Assembly (NCBI RefSeq): GCF_007483665.1 | Contig: NZ_ML660183.1 | Span: 1-64,000, forward strand | Origin: Catellatospora sichuanensis | GTDB lineage: Bacteria > Actinomycetota > Actinomycetes > Mycobacteriales > Micromonosporaceae | Reading direction: 5' to 3' | Length of the DNA: 64,000 bases | Part shown: positions 27,101-36,100 of the stretch, one piece after another | How positions within the stretch are numbered: position 1 is the first letter of the stretch | How the letters are laid out: every line of letters begins with the position of its first letter | Made by a program: the position numbers and the translations under genes | The notes under the pieces: model-generated | Told to the model about the DNA's origin: nothing | Database searches by the model: none | Seen by the model: the letters and a program-made list of their open reading frames with translations, nothing else

Positions 27101-27878
27101 GGTAGACGTCGCCGCGTGCAAACACGGCGCGCATGCTGTTCACGGCCACGACGGGAACGTCGGGCAGACCGAGGACGGCCAGCTCGGTGCGGATGCGTTC
27201 GGCATGGTCGGCGACGTCCTGGCTCATGTCCAGGCGGCCTTGCAGCCCAGGCACACGGTCGGGGCGGCGCCACTCGTGCTCGCGGACGTTGAGCACCGCG
27301 ACGGCATGCTTGCCGTAGCCGGCGACCCAGCGGGCAACCTGGTCGAACTCGGCGGCGGTGGAATTGGAGGTGTCGAAGCACAGCAGGACCAGATCCGCCC
27401 GGATGAGGCCGCGGTAGGCCTGCGCGCGCAGCTCCTCGACCCCGTGGGCGCGACCCCAGCCGAGGATGCCCGGGGTGTCCACGAGCACGCCGCCGGGCCA
27501 GGTTACGTCGGCGACCTCGACGGTCCAGTCGTTCTCGCAGGGCGAGATGCCCGAGCCGTCCCCGCCGACGAAGGCGTTGATCAGCGTGGACTTGCCAGCT
27601 CCGGTACGCCCGAACATGACCACGGTGAAGTCGCCGACCTCGGTCAGCCGCTCGGCGACGATCTGCCGGAACTTGTCGACCGACAGCGTGGCCACGTCCA
27701 CCTCGGCACGTAGCAGCTGACGTACCCCCTCGTCGGTGCTGTCGGCCGCCGGGATGGCGAGGTCGTCGATGACGCGTTCGAGCCGGCGGCGCAGCCGCTC
27801 GGCTTCGGGGCGGCTGCGGGCGACGGCGTCCCAGCAGGCTTCCTGCAGCGCCGTGATGGTGGGGTCGGGGGTCGTCAT
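24144..27878 (-). CDS. Tandem dynamin-like GTPase with membrane hairpin
   Basis: A 1244-residue protein with two GTPase domains. The first has FGRTGAGKST (G1, about 89-98) and VDTPGILGWG; the second has CGDYSSGKTS (about 738-747) and IDTPGFQSG. Between them, residues about 485-525 form a hydrophobic hairpin rich in Val, Ala and Gly, suited to membrane insertion, and helical stalk regions flank both GTPase domains. The start at ATG 27878 has GGAGGAG eight bases upstream and overlaps by ATGA the stop of an upstream frame that survives only as a fragment. It forms an operon with the smaller GTPase downstream. Confidence 0.82.
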   Translation of the reverse strand: MTTPDPTITALQEACWDAVARSRPEAERLRRRLERVIDDLAIPAADSTDEGVRQLLRAEVDVATLSVDKFRQIVAERLTEVGDFTVVMFGRTGAGKSTLINAFVGGDGSGISPCENDWTVEVADVTWPGGVLVDTPGILGWGRAHGVEELRAQAYRGLIRADLVLLCFDTSNSTAAEFDQVARWVAGYGKHAVAVLNVREHEWRRPDRVPGLQGRLDMSQDVADHAERIRTELAVLGLPDVPVVAVNSMRAVFARGDVYRGPAAETRDQLRRRFDTPTVLTWSNLPRLEQLLTETIQEHAVALRLGSQQRQIAGEADALAATWHDLGATAGGTAAAVEEGITQILLMVGDPALLGPDAANPDTTLGRLVHRLRELERERGAPLSPGGQGSISLYAENLVSAKLGAVRAEARTRGETIVDRLMADGEVADAETLLSQILPHQAIDDAVTEVRQTFAEHVKHRLNVVAQRMNLVGGAASRQPLGVDGKAGRRLRVAGYAVPAVIAIGSVAAAVLLGPVGIVAGAVGGLLGDVIGRFLRRRAAQKAEETRAASKAQVRAGIESHFDERERQLCAELVLHTVDALAAQVTGLIDAGLAVHALRRRSEAHTGRLRELADELAAERATRTLAARTAARLAATWGMDDRQCRHEVWLGEDWCADPAFLTDTDLDDHPRAEPFPAEHRLVGPRTRALLTRIAGSPPPGIARTWLDGLSGLSDDFRARDVLRELTAASGGRPPRIVLCGDYSSGKTSFVRRLFREAGAAVPDGLAVGAVPTTDQVRAYAWESYSVIDTPGFQSGTEAHRTAARAALEQADLIVYLFTPNITVGDRSELQTLLLGDPGAGISAQPGRCLFVIHRVDEIGIDPVDAPVAFAARCRRRELELSGELVKLMAAGGADPGGIGEQVVSMAADPFRYARGGQDWDGFAELVEVLRESRAALAANGTDAAVLHLGVARFTALRQEAQAQLAAISARAEQRAVLAADAEQRADAADVLAAQRRVALSASLNDLVERLLMDWEQATTPERKASVQKMIKELDTHPEARQVIDEWRTATSGAVEAWGLATAAVVDRRTGQADFRAAFETPQAAVSAGFLGRHGALFQLSDLNRLSAVVGRIAKAASNVVKVGRFATFLGRVVKVTPYVGVVTTVADLGYSWMEEGKSAKDREKGRRELREAVDLTANGIVDSDPQLAELGTQRAALVELAADLRGEGQRDQRDLAEAQTRADRYAAAAESAAAHLTKGSSIDV

Positions 27879-28018
27879 GGGTGGTCTCCTCCCGCCTGGG
27901 CGGCGGCCAGCGCTACCAGCGCCTTGATGTAGCGGGTGACAGGGTGGTCCGTCCGGGCGTCGCGCAGTCGGCCCAGTTGAGCCTGGCGGGCCTCCTGAGC
28001 CCTTGGACTCTCCGATCG
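27875..28018 (-). pseudogene. C-terminal remnant of gene coupled to dynamin pair
   Basis: A minus-strand frame encodes about 47 residues ('...QLGRLRDARTDHPVTRYIKALVALAAAQ...') and ends in a TGA that overlaps the ATG of the tandem GTPase (ATGA, 27875-27878). Coding character and coupling suggest the real 3' end of an upstream gene, but a TGA closes it at 28019 and no start codon exists. Another coding-like scrap ending '...FGGVKGISPQLT' lies at about 28040-28110. Related actinobacterial clusters often have Hsp70/GrpE-type genes here, but this is not shown. The rest of 28019-28258 has no gene. Confidence 0.45.
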
Positions 28019-28258
28019 TCAGACCGTGCGGGCTGTCAGGTGAGCTGCGGCGAAATGCCCTTCACCCCGCCGAAGACCTTCAGCGCGGTCGCGGTGACGG
28101 GCGCCAGGACGTGGCTATAAGGCCCTAGGATCATGGGACCGGGTCGGCGGCTCAGGCTCCCCTGACTTCGCGGCGTGCAGCCGTTTCGAGGCCGACGAGA
28201 TCTACCGACCTGGACTTCCTCAGGGCCCGCGTGTCTGAATCACTGCGATTCGTCCAGG

Positions 28259-29947
28259 TCATAGCTGCCATTCCTGGCGCAGTTCCGCGAGGAGTTGCTT
28301 GTGGCGGCGCTCCACGACCTCGGGGGTCCATTCGGCTTCCGAGAGGACCTGGCTGGTCAGAGCAAAGGTCGACACGCCCATGCCTCCCAGGAAGTAGATC
28401 TGCTTCTTCTGGGCGAACTCGTAGTTCTGGGCCTGCGAATTCTTGGACCGGTTGAGCAGAACGAGGTTGCCAAGCCGGTGGATCCACTCTTTACGCTGCG
28501 TGGCATCAAACAGCTGGGTCCACGCTGAGCCACGGTTTGGCTGCTGCGGCAGCACGTGCTCAACGGTCACGATTGAGTGCACGTAGGAGACGCCGGGGTT
28601 CTTCGCCAGCGCCTCGTCGAGACGGAGCAGGACGTACTTCCGGATCTTGTTGGCGAGGTAGACGTCACCGTCGAGGAGATCGACGGTTTCGTGACGCTCC
28701 TGGTCGCTGAGCTGGAACGACGGTGCAGCCAAGTCGTGACCCTCGTCAAGCTCCCGCAGCAGGGATGCGTAACGCATGACCCGAGGGGTGGTGTAGACCC
28801 GTCGCACGTGCATGCTGGCCGCGAGCCGCTCCAGCGCGCGCAGGAACTGGTCGAGCCAGGCGGAGTCGTGACCGTTCTTGCGGAGCGCCCACAGCGCCAG
28901 GGGACGCCAGTCATTGTTGTCGAGCTGCGCTAGCCGCGAGAACCAGGCGTTCACGTTTGCGGCCCCAGTCGGCGCCGTGAATCCGCGCTCGCGGATGGTG
29001 ACATAGGCGTCGGCATAGGGCGTGAGTACGTCGTCGACGAAGTGCCTGCCCTTGTCGGGCAGGTAGTCATCGAGCACCTGCCTCTGGAACTCGGTGAGCA
29101 GCCCGTGCACGGCGCGTTTCTTGCCGAAAATCATCCGAAGGTGCAAGAAGAGGTCGGCGAAGGCGTCGCGTCCTACGGCCTCCTCAGCATCTTCCCACCT
29201 ACCTGCATACTCATGCGATTGTGGATCGCCGATGCTGCCGATGACCTTGGACTTGAAGATGTCCGCGGGCGAGAGGTCCAGGCCGCGTGAGTTCATCACG
29301 CTGAAGATGCGGTGTGCGCTGTTCAGGTCCGGCGTGCTGACCACGACGAGGTACGTCCGCTTGCTGAGCATTCGCACCAGGGCAAGCCGGCGCTCCTCGG
29401 CCCACTCGGGCTTGGTCAGCTTCTCGTACAGTGCTCGCACGTTGGCCTGGACGGCGATCTGGGCGCCAGTCGACAGCGTATGCGTGGGAACGTATCGCAG
29501 ATCCGCAGTTCCGCCCGCGGTCTGTATGTGCTTCTCGAAGAAGTCCTGGTCGCGCTTACGAAGCCGGAGCCTCGGCTCCGGTTCGTGGGCAAGCGCGATG
29601 TCGCCCGGCTCATTGATCATCTTTTGAAGCGCGGAACGCAGCTCGTCGTTGTCGGTCAGGTCCCGCAGGATCGCCAGCAGGATGGTGAGGGTCGTGAGCC
29701 GCTGCTGCCCGTCAATCACCTCCGCCTCGGCGTGGCCCGAGCGTTTGACCAGCACGACCGACCCCAGGAAGTACGGTTCATCCGGATCTCGGTCGAGGGA
29801 CTCAGTAAGGTCGTCGAGGAGCTGCTCGGCCTGCTCCCTCTCCCACGCGTAGGGACGCTGGTACTCCGGAATGCTGAACCTGAAGTCGGCGCAGAAGACC
29901 CGGTGCAGCGGCACCTCATGGGCCTCAAGGCGGTAGTCCATCGACAC
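28259..29947 (-). CDS. GmrSD-like DUF262/DUF1524 protein
   Basis: A 562-residue protein. The N-terminal DUF262 domain shows FSIPEYQRPYAW (about 23-34) and VIDGQQRLTTL (about 75-85), the ParB/Srx-like NTP-binding signature. The C-terminal DUF1524 domain is an HNH nuclease, with VEHVLPQ (about 461-467) and HRLGNLVLLN (about 489-498). This is the architecture of GmrSD-type modification-dependent restriction enzymes, where NTP binding gates cutting of modified phage DNA. The GTG start (29947) has AAAGGA five bases upstream; ATG 29941 is equally possible. It lies 60 bp downstream of the RelE-UvrD gene in the same direction and probably shares its transcript. Confidence 0.88.
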   Translation of the reverse strand: MSMDYRLEAHEVPLHRVFCADFRFSIPEYQRPYAWEREQAEQLLDDLTESLDRDPDEPYFLGSVVLVKRSGHAEAEVIDGQQRLTTLTILLAILRDLTDNDELRSALQKMINEPGDIALAHEPEPRLRLRKRDQDFFEKHIQTAGGTADLRYVPTHTLSTGAQIAVQANVRALYEKLTKPEWAEERRLALVRMLSKRTYLVVVSTPDLNSAHRIFSVMNSRGLDLSPADIFKSKVIGSIGDPQSHEYAGRWEDAEEAVGRDAFADLFLHLRMIFGKKRAVHGLLTEFQRQVLDDYLPDKGRHFVDDVLTPYADAYVTIRERGFTAPTGAANVNAWFSRLAQLDNNDWRPLALWALRKNGHDSAWLDQFLRALERLAASMHVRRVYTTPRVMRYASLLRELDEGHDLAAPSFQLSDQERHETVDLLDGDVYLANKIRKYVLLRLDEALAKNPGVSYVHSIVTVEHVLPQQPNRGSAWTQLFDATQRKEWIHRLGNLVLLNRSKNSQAQNYEFAQKKQIYFLGGMGVSTFALTSQVLSEAEWTPEVVERRHKQLLAELRQEWQL

Positions 29948-30007
29948 GTGTCCTTTGGGGTTGTGAGTGGCGGGTTCCGCGCCCGAGAGGTTCGGCGCCC
30001 TGCGAGA

Positions 30008-32113
30008 TCAGACCTTGGGCAGGAAGGGACTCGGCGAACCGATGTGAGAGAGGTAGAGCATGTCCCGCGCCCGGGTGCACGCCACGAAGAGCAGGCACCG
30101 TTCGCGCAGCAAATCCTGCCGGTGGGCGATCGGGTCTTCGCCTTCGTCGGCGAGCGCCTTCCGCGCCGGCAATGTCGCCGCATCAACGCCGACGACGGCC
30201 AGGCACTGGAACTCCAGGCCTTTCATCGCGTGCATCGTGCCCACTCTCACCACGTCGCCTTTGCCGGTCACCGGGCCGGCGGCGATGCCTGCGGCGGCGA
30301 ACGTCTCGGTCACTGATCGGACCAGCTGGCCGTGACGAGCGGCAACACCGATCGCGTGGGGCTCAACACCCTTGTCGAGCCATGAGCCGACCTGGCGGAC
30401 CAATGCCGCGGTCTCGGCGGAGCGGTCGGTGTACGCCGCCACGGCCGGCCGGCGTCCGTGAGTCAGCGATCGATACCCGGTGAGGTTGTCGCCCTCGTCG
30501 TCCAGCCCGACCGGTGCGACGCCTGTCAGCACGGAGACGGACCAGGCGAGGATCTCCTGGGTCGTCCGGTAGTTGACCTTCAACTTCCGGCTGCGACCGC
30601 GGACCGCGATGCCCAGGCTCGCCAGCGACACCTGGCTGTCGTAGATCCGCTGATGCGGGTCGGCGACGATGAACATGTCGTTGGGCCCGGCTGGGACCAG
30701 CGCCCGCAACAATCGCCACTGGGCCGGGTGCAGGTCCTGGCCCTCGTCCACGACCAGATGCCGGTAGATCGTCCTGCCCGTCATGGTGAGCAGGACAGCC
30801 GCTTCCTCCGCCAGCTGCAGGTGGGTGCTCTGGCCCCATTCCGCGAGCTTGCCGGTGACCTCGTTCACGGCGTTCCAGATGCGCTCGCGCTGCTCGTCCC
30901 CTCGCACGGGCCCGCCTCGGCCCCGCCGGGGAGCCGTCAGGTAGTCGGTCAGCCCGGTCAACCGCTGAGCGAGGATGACCTGCTCCCATTCCCGTTCAAG
31001 GAACGTCGCACTCACACCTGTGGCAGTCGTGGCGGCGGTCTCCCAGAGATGGCGCATGGCCTGGTTGTCCGGCACGCGCGGTTGGCGGCCGTGGATCTCC
31101 GTGAAGATCCGGTGCGCCAGCCGGTCCACGTTCAGGATCTCGATGCGGCCGAGGATCGCGGGATCATCGGTGAGCAGTGAGAGCTGGCGTTCCAGCGCAT
31201 CGGCCAGGTTGCGAGTGAACGTCGTCACCAGGACCTGCCGGCCGGAGACCCCCGCCGGAAGCTGGCGCGCGAGATGGACCGCGCGGTGCAGCGCCGTGAT
31301 GGTCTTGCCAGTTCCCGCACTGCCGGTGACGAGGGCAGGGCCGTTGTAGACAGGCTGGTAGGCGATGTCGCGCTGGGTGGGGTGGAGAAAGATGCGCCAG
31401 GCGTCGAACGGGTGAGCGAGGACGTACTTCAGCTCCTGTGGCCCGGTGACGAAGGCGAAACGGTCAGGAGTACGAGCCGCTGCCGCGAGCAGGTCGTCGG
31501 CGTCGATCGCCGCTGGCGTCGCGGTGAGGCGCTCGCTGAGCTCTCCCCACACCTCGTCGGCGGTCATGCCCGCGGCCAGCCCTGTGAGAACGTCGTGCTG
31601 GACCGCCGGTAGCAGTCCCGCAAGCGCCGTGAGCTGCGCGTCCGTCGCGATGACCCGGACCAGTGGCAGAACCGTCGCATCGATGCCGAGCCGCCGCAGG
31701 TCGGCGTCGGAGACGTTGTGCAGTAGCGCTGCCGGTGCCGCCGCGGCGAGCTTCGTGTAGGTCTGCTGGACCTCCTCCAGCTTGTCCTGATTCCGCACCT
31801 CCAGGACGCCCAACGCCTGGTTGACGGTGAACCGGTGGCTGATCGCATAGGCGATGGCGTCGTCGTGCGGCAGCACCGTGATGAGGAGGTAGTCGGTTCC
31901 GGTCTCCGGGGCGAGCACGACGCCGCGATAGAATTGGTTGATCCGGATCGTGCGTATGCGTGGATCGCGGGCGTTGTTGAGCTTTTCCAGGTGAAGTCCG
32001 GCGTGCGTGTGCTCCGCGAACCGCGTGATCGCCGCGTCGACCGCCTTCTGCACGGGTTTCTGCAGCTTGGCGTAGTCAGCGAGGAACTCCTTCGCGATCG
32101 CGAGCCGTTGCAT
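30008..32113 (-). CDS. RelE-like domain fused to UvrD-type helicase
   Basis: A 701-residue protein. ATG 32113 is chosen for its GGGAGGA site seven bases upstream; the frame runs further but without coding character. Residues 1-105 resemble RelE/ParE toxins ('FLADYAKLQKPVQKAV', then 'GLHLEKLNNARDPRIRTIRI' and a C-terminal beta strand 'YLLITVLPHDDAI'). The helicase part has Walker A GSAGTGKT, motif II VDEGQDL, motif III ADPHQRIY and a final 'LFVACTRARDMLYLS'. Fusion of an mRNase-like fold to a UvrD motor is a known but little-studied architecture. With the GmrSD-like gene downstream and DISARM divergent to the right, a defence role is likely. Confidence 0.82.
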   Translation of the reverse strand: MQRLAIAKEFLADYAKLQKPVQKAVDAAITRFAEHTHAGLHLEKLNNARDPRIRTIRINQFYRGVVLAPETGTDYLLITVLPHDDAIAYAISHRFTVNQALGVLEVRNQDKLEEVQQTYTKLAAAAPAALLHNVSDADLRRLGIDATVLPLVRVIATDAQLTALAGLLPAVQHDVLTGLAAGMTADEVWGELSERLTATPAAIDADDLLAAAARTPDRFAFVTGPQELKYVLAHPFDAWRIFLHPTQRDIAYQPVYNGPALVTGSAGTGKTITALHRAVHLARQLPAGVSGRQVLVTTFTRNLADALERQLSLLTDDPAILGRIEILNVDRLAHRIFTEIHGRQPRVPDNQAMRHLWETAATTATGVSATFLEREWEQVILAQRLTGLTDYLTAPRRGRGGPVRGDEQRERIWNAVNEVTGKLAEWGQSTHLQLAEEAAVLLTMTGRTIYRHLVVDEGQDLHPAQWRLLRALVPAGPNDMFIVADPHQRIYDSQVSLASLGIAVRGRSRKLKVNYRTTQEILAWSVSVLTGVAPVGLDDEGDNLTGYRSLTHGRRPAVAAYTDRSAETAALVRQVGSWLDKGVEPHAIGVAARHGQLVRSVTETFAAAGIAAGPVTGKGDVVRVGTMHAMKGLEFQCLAVVGVDAATLPARKALADEGEDPIAHRQDLLRERCLLFVACTRARDMLYLSHIGSPSPFLPKV

Positions 32114-32328
32114 GCGTACGTCCTCCCGTGTCTTGTCTGTCCGCATCGCACATAGGCGAACCGACACCATAGCGACACTTTCTGTAGCGATCCACCGCCG
32201 GGACGGGCAGTTTCGACGGCTCGGTGGCTGGTTGCGGGCACGTTTCCGGCGAGTAGGCCGGTCCGGCAGGCCATAGTCTCGGCGAGCGTCGGAGCTCTCC
32301 GCCGGACCGGTGTCGTGCGGGGTCGGAT

Positions 32329-32883
32329 CTACGACAGCGAGACCGGGGTCCCGCCCGAGAACGCCGAGTCGTGCAGCTCCAGCCGGGTCAGCTTCGCGCC
32401 CTTGGGGATGTCGAAGACGATGACGCCGGTGACCTGATTGCCGGGGTTGATCTCGTTGAGCAGTGTGTTGGCATCTTCGTTCACGTAGATGCCAGCACCG
32501 CTGTCGGCGCTGTACTCGGCCTCGCCGGCGCCGTACGCCTTCTGGTTGCTGTCGCTGAACAGCTGCGGCTCCTTGCCGATGTTCTTGACCTTGAGCGTGA
32601 CCAGGCAGAACTGCCCCTGGGCCTTCGCGCCGAACAGATCGCTGCCCACTTTGGCGACCCCGCACTTGACCTTCTGGACGGTGAACTCGAACTTGCCGTC
32701 CCGAACCGCCTCACCCACCTTGGCGGCTTTCGCGGCCTCGGGGGCAGCGGTGTTCTCCTCCGCCCCAGCCGCCGCGAGCGCATCGTCCGAGCCGTCCGCT
32801 GTGTTGCCGCCGGCACCGCACGCAAGGGTGAGCACCGCCAGGAGCGACGCGGCCGCGACGGCAAAGGCGTTCTTGCTGGTCAT
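32329..32883 (-). CDS. Secreted lipoprotein, DUF4352-like
   Basis: A 184-residue protein from ATG 32883, chosen because a GAGGA site lies upstream and the signal peptide starts there. The signal has Lys, a hydrophobic stretch (AVAAASLLAVLTLAC) and a Cys at about 23, a somewhat atypical lipobox. An Ala-rich linker precedes a beta-sandwich with 'FTVQKVKCGV', 'FCLVTLKVKNIGKEPQLF' and 'GVIVFDIPKGAKLTRLEL', the pattern of DUF4352 domains on telokin-like lipoproteins of Gram-positive bacteria. The extracellular function is unknown. It sits between two defence units and may be an ordinary passenger. Confidence 0.8.
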   Translation of the reverse strand: MTSKNAFAVAAASLLAVLTLACGAGGNTADGSDDALAAAGAEENTAAPEAAKAAKVGEAVRDGKFEFTVQKVKCGVAKVGSDLFGAKAQGQFCLVTLKVKNIGKEPQLFSDSNQKAYGAGEAEYSADSGAGIYVNEDANTLLNEINPGNQVTGVIVFDIPKGAKLTRLELHDSAFSGGTPVSLS

Positions 32884-33124
32884 TGAACTGTCCTCTCGAA
32901 GAAGCGAAGCGGCCTGAGCGGATTCCCGGAGGAAAGCTCGAAACCGGCCATGCCATGAGAGCACACTGTGAACCCAGTTTTCAACTAGTTCTTATGACTC
33001 GACGCGCGTCCATAGTTCGCCTAGAGTTCACGACACACGGCGGCGGCTCCGCACCTGCACAGTGCCGGCCGCTCTGCCAGACTGCTCACGACGCGTGGCA
33101 GGGGTCGCACGGAGAGGAGTGCCG

Positions 33125-36100
33125 GTGTCGGACACAGCGGTGGAAGCGTTGAAGGTTGGTGCCCTGGTGGCCGTCCGCGGCCAGAAGTGGGTAATCAGCG
33201 ACGTCGCACCTGGCCGCAGAAGCCAGCTCGTGACACTGCAGAGCGTCGAGGACGGCCGCTACGGCGAGACACTCGACGTGATCTGGGAGGTCGAGCCAGG
33301 CCGCGAGGTGCTCCCTGACCGCCCGCTCCCCCAGGTGTCGGCCGGCGAGTTCGACCCTCCGCATCGCCTTGCCGCGTTCCTCGACGCGGTGCGCTGGTCG
33401 GCGGTCACGTCCGCCGACGTCAAGACGCTGCAGGCACCCTTCCGGTCGGGTGTCGCCATCGAGGATTACCAGCTCGAACCGGTGGTCCGCGCGGTCGATG
33501 CGCCCAGGGTGAACCTCTTGCTCGCTGACGACGTGGGCCTCGGCAAGACGATCGAGGCCGGCCTGGTCGCGCAGGAACTGCTGTTACGCCACCGGGCCAG
33601 GCGGATCATGGTGGTCTGCCCGGCCGGCCTGACGGTGAAGTGGCGCGACGAGATGGCCGAGAAGTTCGGCCTCGACTTCACCATCATCGACGCCGAGCGC
33701 TGCGCGGTGGTGCGGCGGACCTACGGCTCCGCCGCCAACCCGTTCATGGTGTACCCGCTGACCATCGTCAGCCTGCCGTGGCTGCGCGGCCAGAAGGCTC
33801 AGCGCCTGCTCGACGAGGTGCTACCCGCCGACGGACCCGGCACCCGTCGCACTTTCGATCTGCTCATCCTCGACGAGGCACACCATGTCGCTCCGGCCGC
33901 GCCCCAGCAGGTGTACGCGGTCGACTCGCAGCAGACGAAGCTGATCCGGCGCATCGCGCCGCACTTTACGCACCGCCTCTTCCTATCGGCGACCCCGCAC
34001 AACGGCTACCAGGCGTCGTACACGGCCCTGCTGGAGATCCTCGACGACCAGCGCTTTGCGCGAGGTGTGAAGCCCGACGACGCCGCGGTGCGCGACGCCG
34101 TCATCCGCCGCCTCAAGCGCCACATCATCGACCCCGACACCGGCAAGCCACGGTTCACCCAACGCGACCCGCAGGCGATCCCGGTGGAGTACCCAGAGGA
34201 CGAGCGGGCGGTCCACAGCCTGCTCAAGCAGTTCGCGGCGCTGCGGCGCAAGCGGTTGACCTCGCAGCGCGGACACCGGGCGACCGACCTAATCACGCTG
34301 CTGCTGAAGAAGCGGCTCTTCTCCAGTCCGGCCGCGTTCGCGCACACCGTCGCCGTCTACGCCGAAACCCTGCGCGCCAAGTCCGGGCCGGTGGCCGCGA
34401 GCACCACCGACGAAGTCCCGGAGTGGCTCGACGAGTTCTTTGACGACGTCGCCACCTACGACGACGAGCAGCTAGCCGAGGCCGAGGACGGAGCGCTCGG
34501 CCGGGCTCGGCCGCTGCAACCCGACCCAACCGCCGACGAGCTGGGCCTGCTGGAGCAGATGGAGCGCTGGGCCGTCGCGCACGAGGCACAGCCGGATGCC
34601 AAGGCCCGCGCCCTGATCGACTACCTGAAGGCTGTATGCCTGCCGGATGGCAGGCACTGGACCAACGAGCGGGTCGTCGTCTTCACGGAGTACCGCGACA
34701 CGCAGCGTTGGCTTGCCGAGCTGCTGCGCCAGGAGGGCCTGGCCGGTGAGCGGCTGGAGCAACTGCACGGCCAGACCCCCACTGACGAGCGCGAGCAGCT
34801 GCGGCTGGCGTTCCAGGCAGATCCGGCGGAGCAGCCGGTGCGGATCCTGCTGGCGACCGACGCCGCCAGCGAGGGCATCGACCTGCAGAATCGCTGCCAC
34901 CGGCTCGTCAACTTCGACATCCCGTTCAACCCGAACAAGCTCGAGCAGCGCATCGGCCGCATCGACAGGTATGGGCAAACCCAAACACCAGAGGTCCGGC
35001 ACTTCGTCGGCACCGGCTGGAAGCACGCCGTCGATTCGTACGAGGCGGATCTGGAGTTCCTCTCCCGTGTCGCTGCCAAGGTCGCCCAGATGGAGGAAGA
35101 CCTCGGCGCGGTGAACGCCGTGCTCGCCGAGGCGGTGCAACGGCATATGTTGGGAGACCGCAGCGTCGACGTCGACGCCATCACCGCGCGGGGCACGACG
35201 CAGCACAGCAGCCAGGCCGCCGCACTCCCCGTCGAGACGCAGCTGCCCGAGCAGGTGCGCCGCCTGCGGGCGACCGTCGACGACACAGTCAAGGAACTGG
35301 GAATCACGCCCGATGCTGTGAAGCGGGTCGTCGACACGGCCTTCGAGCTGGCCAAGCAGCAGCCGCTGCGAGCCCACCTCGACGACAAGCACCTGGTGGG
35401 CGGCCTTTACGCGGTGCCCCCGCTGACCGGCTCGTGGCAGCGGGCGACCGCCGGCCTGACCGAGAAGCTGATCCGCCCCGGCGAGACGCCCCGGCAGATG
35501 CCCATCACCTTCGACCATCAGGTCGCTAAGGGACGTGACGGCATCGTGCTCGCCCACCTCGGCCATCCGCTGGTCACGATGTCGACCCGGCTCCTGCGCG
35601 CGGCCGTCAACAACGACCGCATCGGCCTGCACCGGGTCACTGCGATCGTCACCGATCACCCGGACCTCACGGAGACGCTTGTCGGTGCATACTCGCGGTT
35701 CGTGCTGGTCGGCACCGACGGCATACGGCTGCACGAGGAGGTGCTCTACGCCGGCGGCTGGGTCCCCAAGGACGGTGGCCGGTTCCGCCGCCTGGAGAAC
35801 CTCACCACACTGGGCGGCATCCTCGACCACGCGCTCACCTCCGGCACGCCTGCCGCCGAGCACCTCCAGCAGCGGATGGCTGCACGCTGGCCGCAGTTGG
35901 CCGACAGCGTGGTGGCCGCGATCGAATGGCGCCGCAAGGACCGGCAGGAATCACTGCAGCGCCGTCTCGAACACAGGCGCGAGTCCGAGGAAAAGCGGAT
36001 CAATACCAACCTCGACCGCTTCGCAGCGACGCTGAAGAAGGCCCTCACCGTCGACGAGGAAGACGCCCTGTTCGGCCTCGACTTCACCAAGAGCCGGGAA

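Noticed and set aside
24600..27713. Long plus-strand open frames opposite the dynamin genes
   Set aside because: They are antisense shadows caused by third-position GC bias; no motif or ribosome-binding site.
32114..32665. N-terminal extension of the RelE-UvrD protein
   Set aside because: It overlaps the lipoprotein gene and lacks coding character; ATG 32113 has a strong GGGAGGA site.
34472..35863. 463-codon minus-strand frame opposite drmD
   Set aside because: Antisense shadow; its Gly/Val/Arg/His composition mirrors the helicase codons, and the plus strand carries clear helicase motifs.
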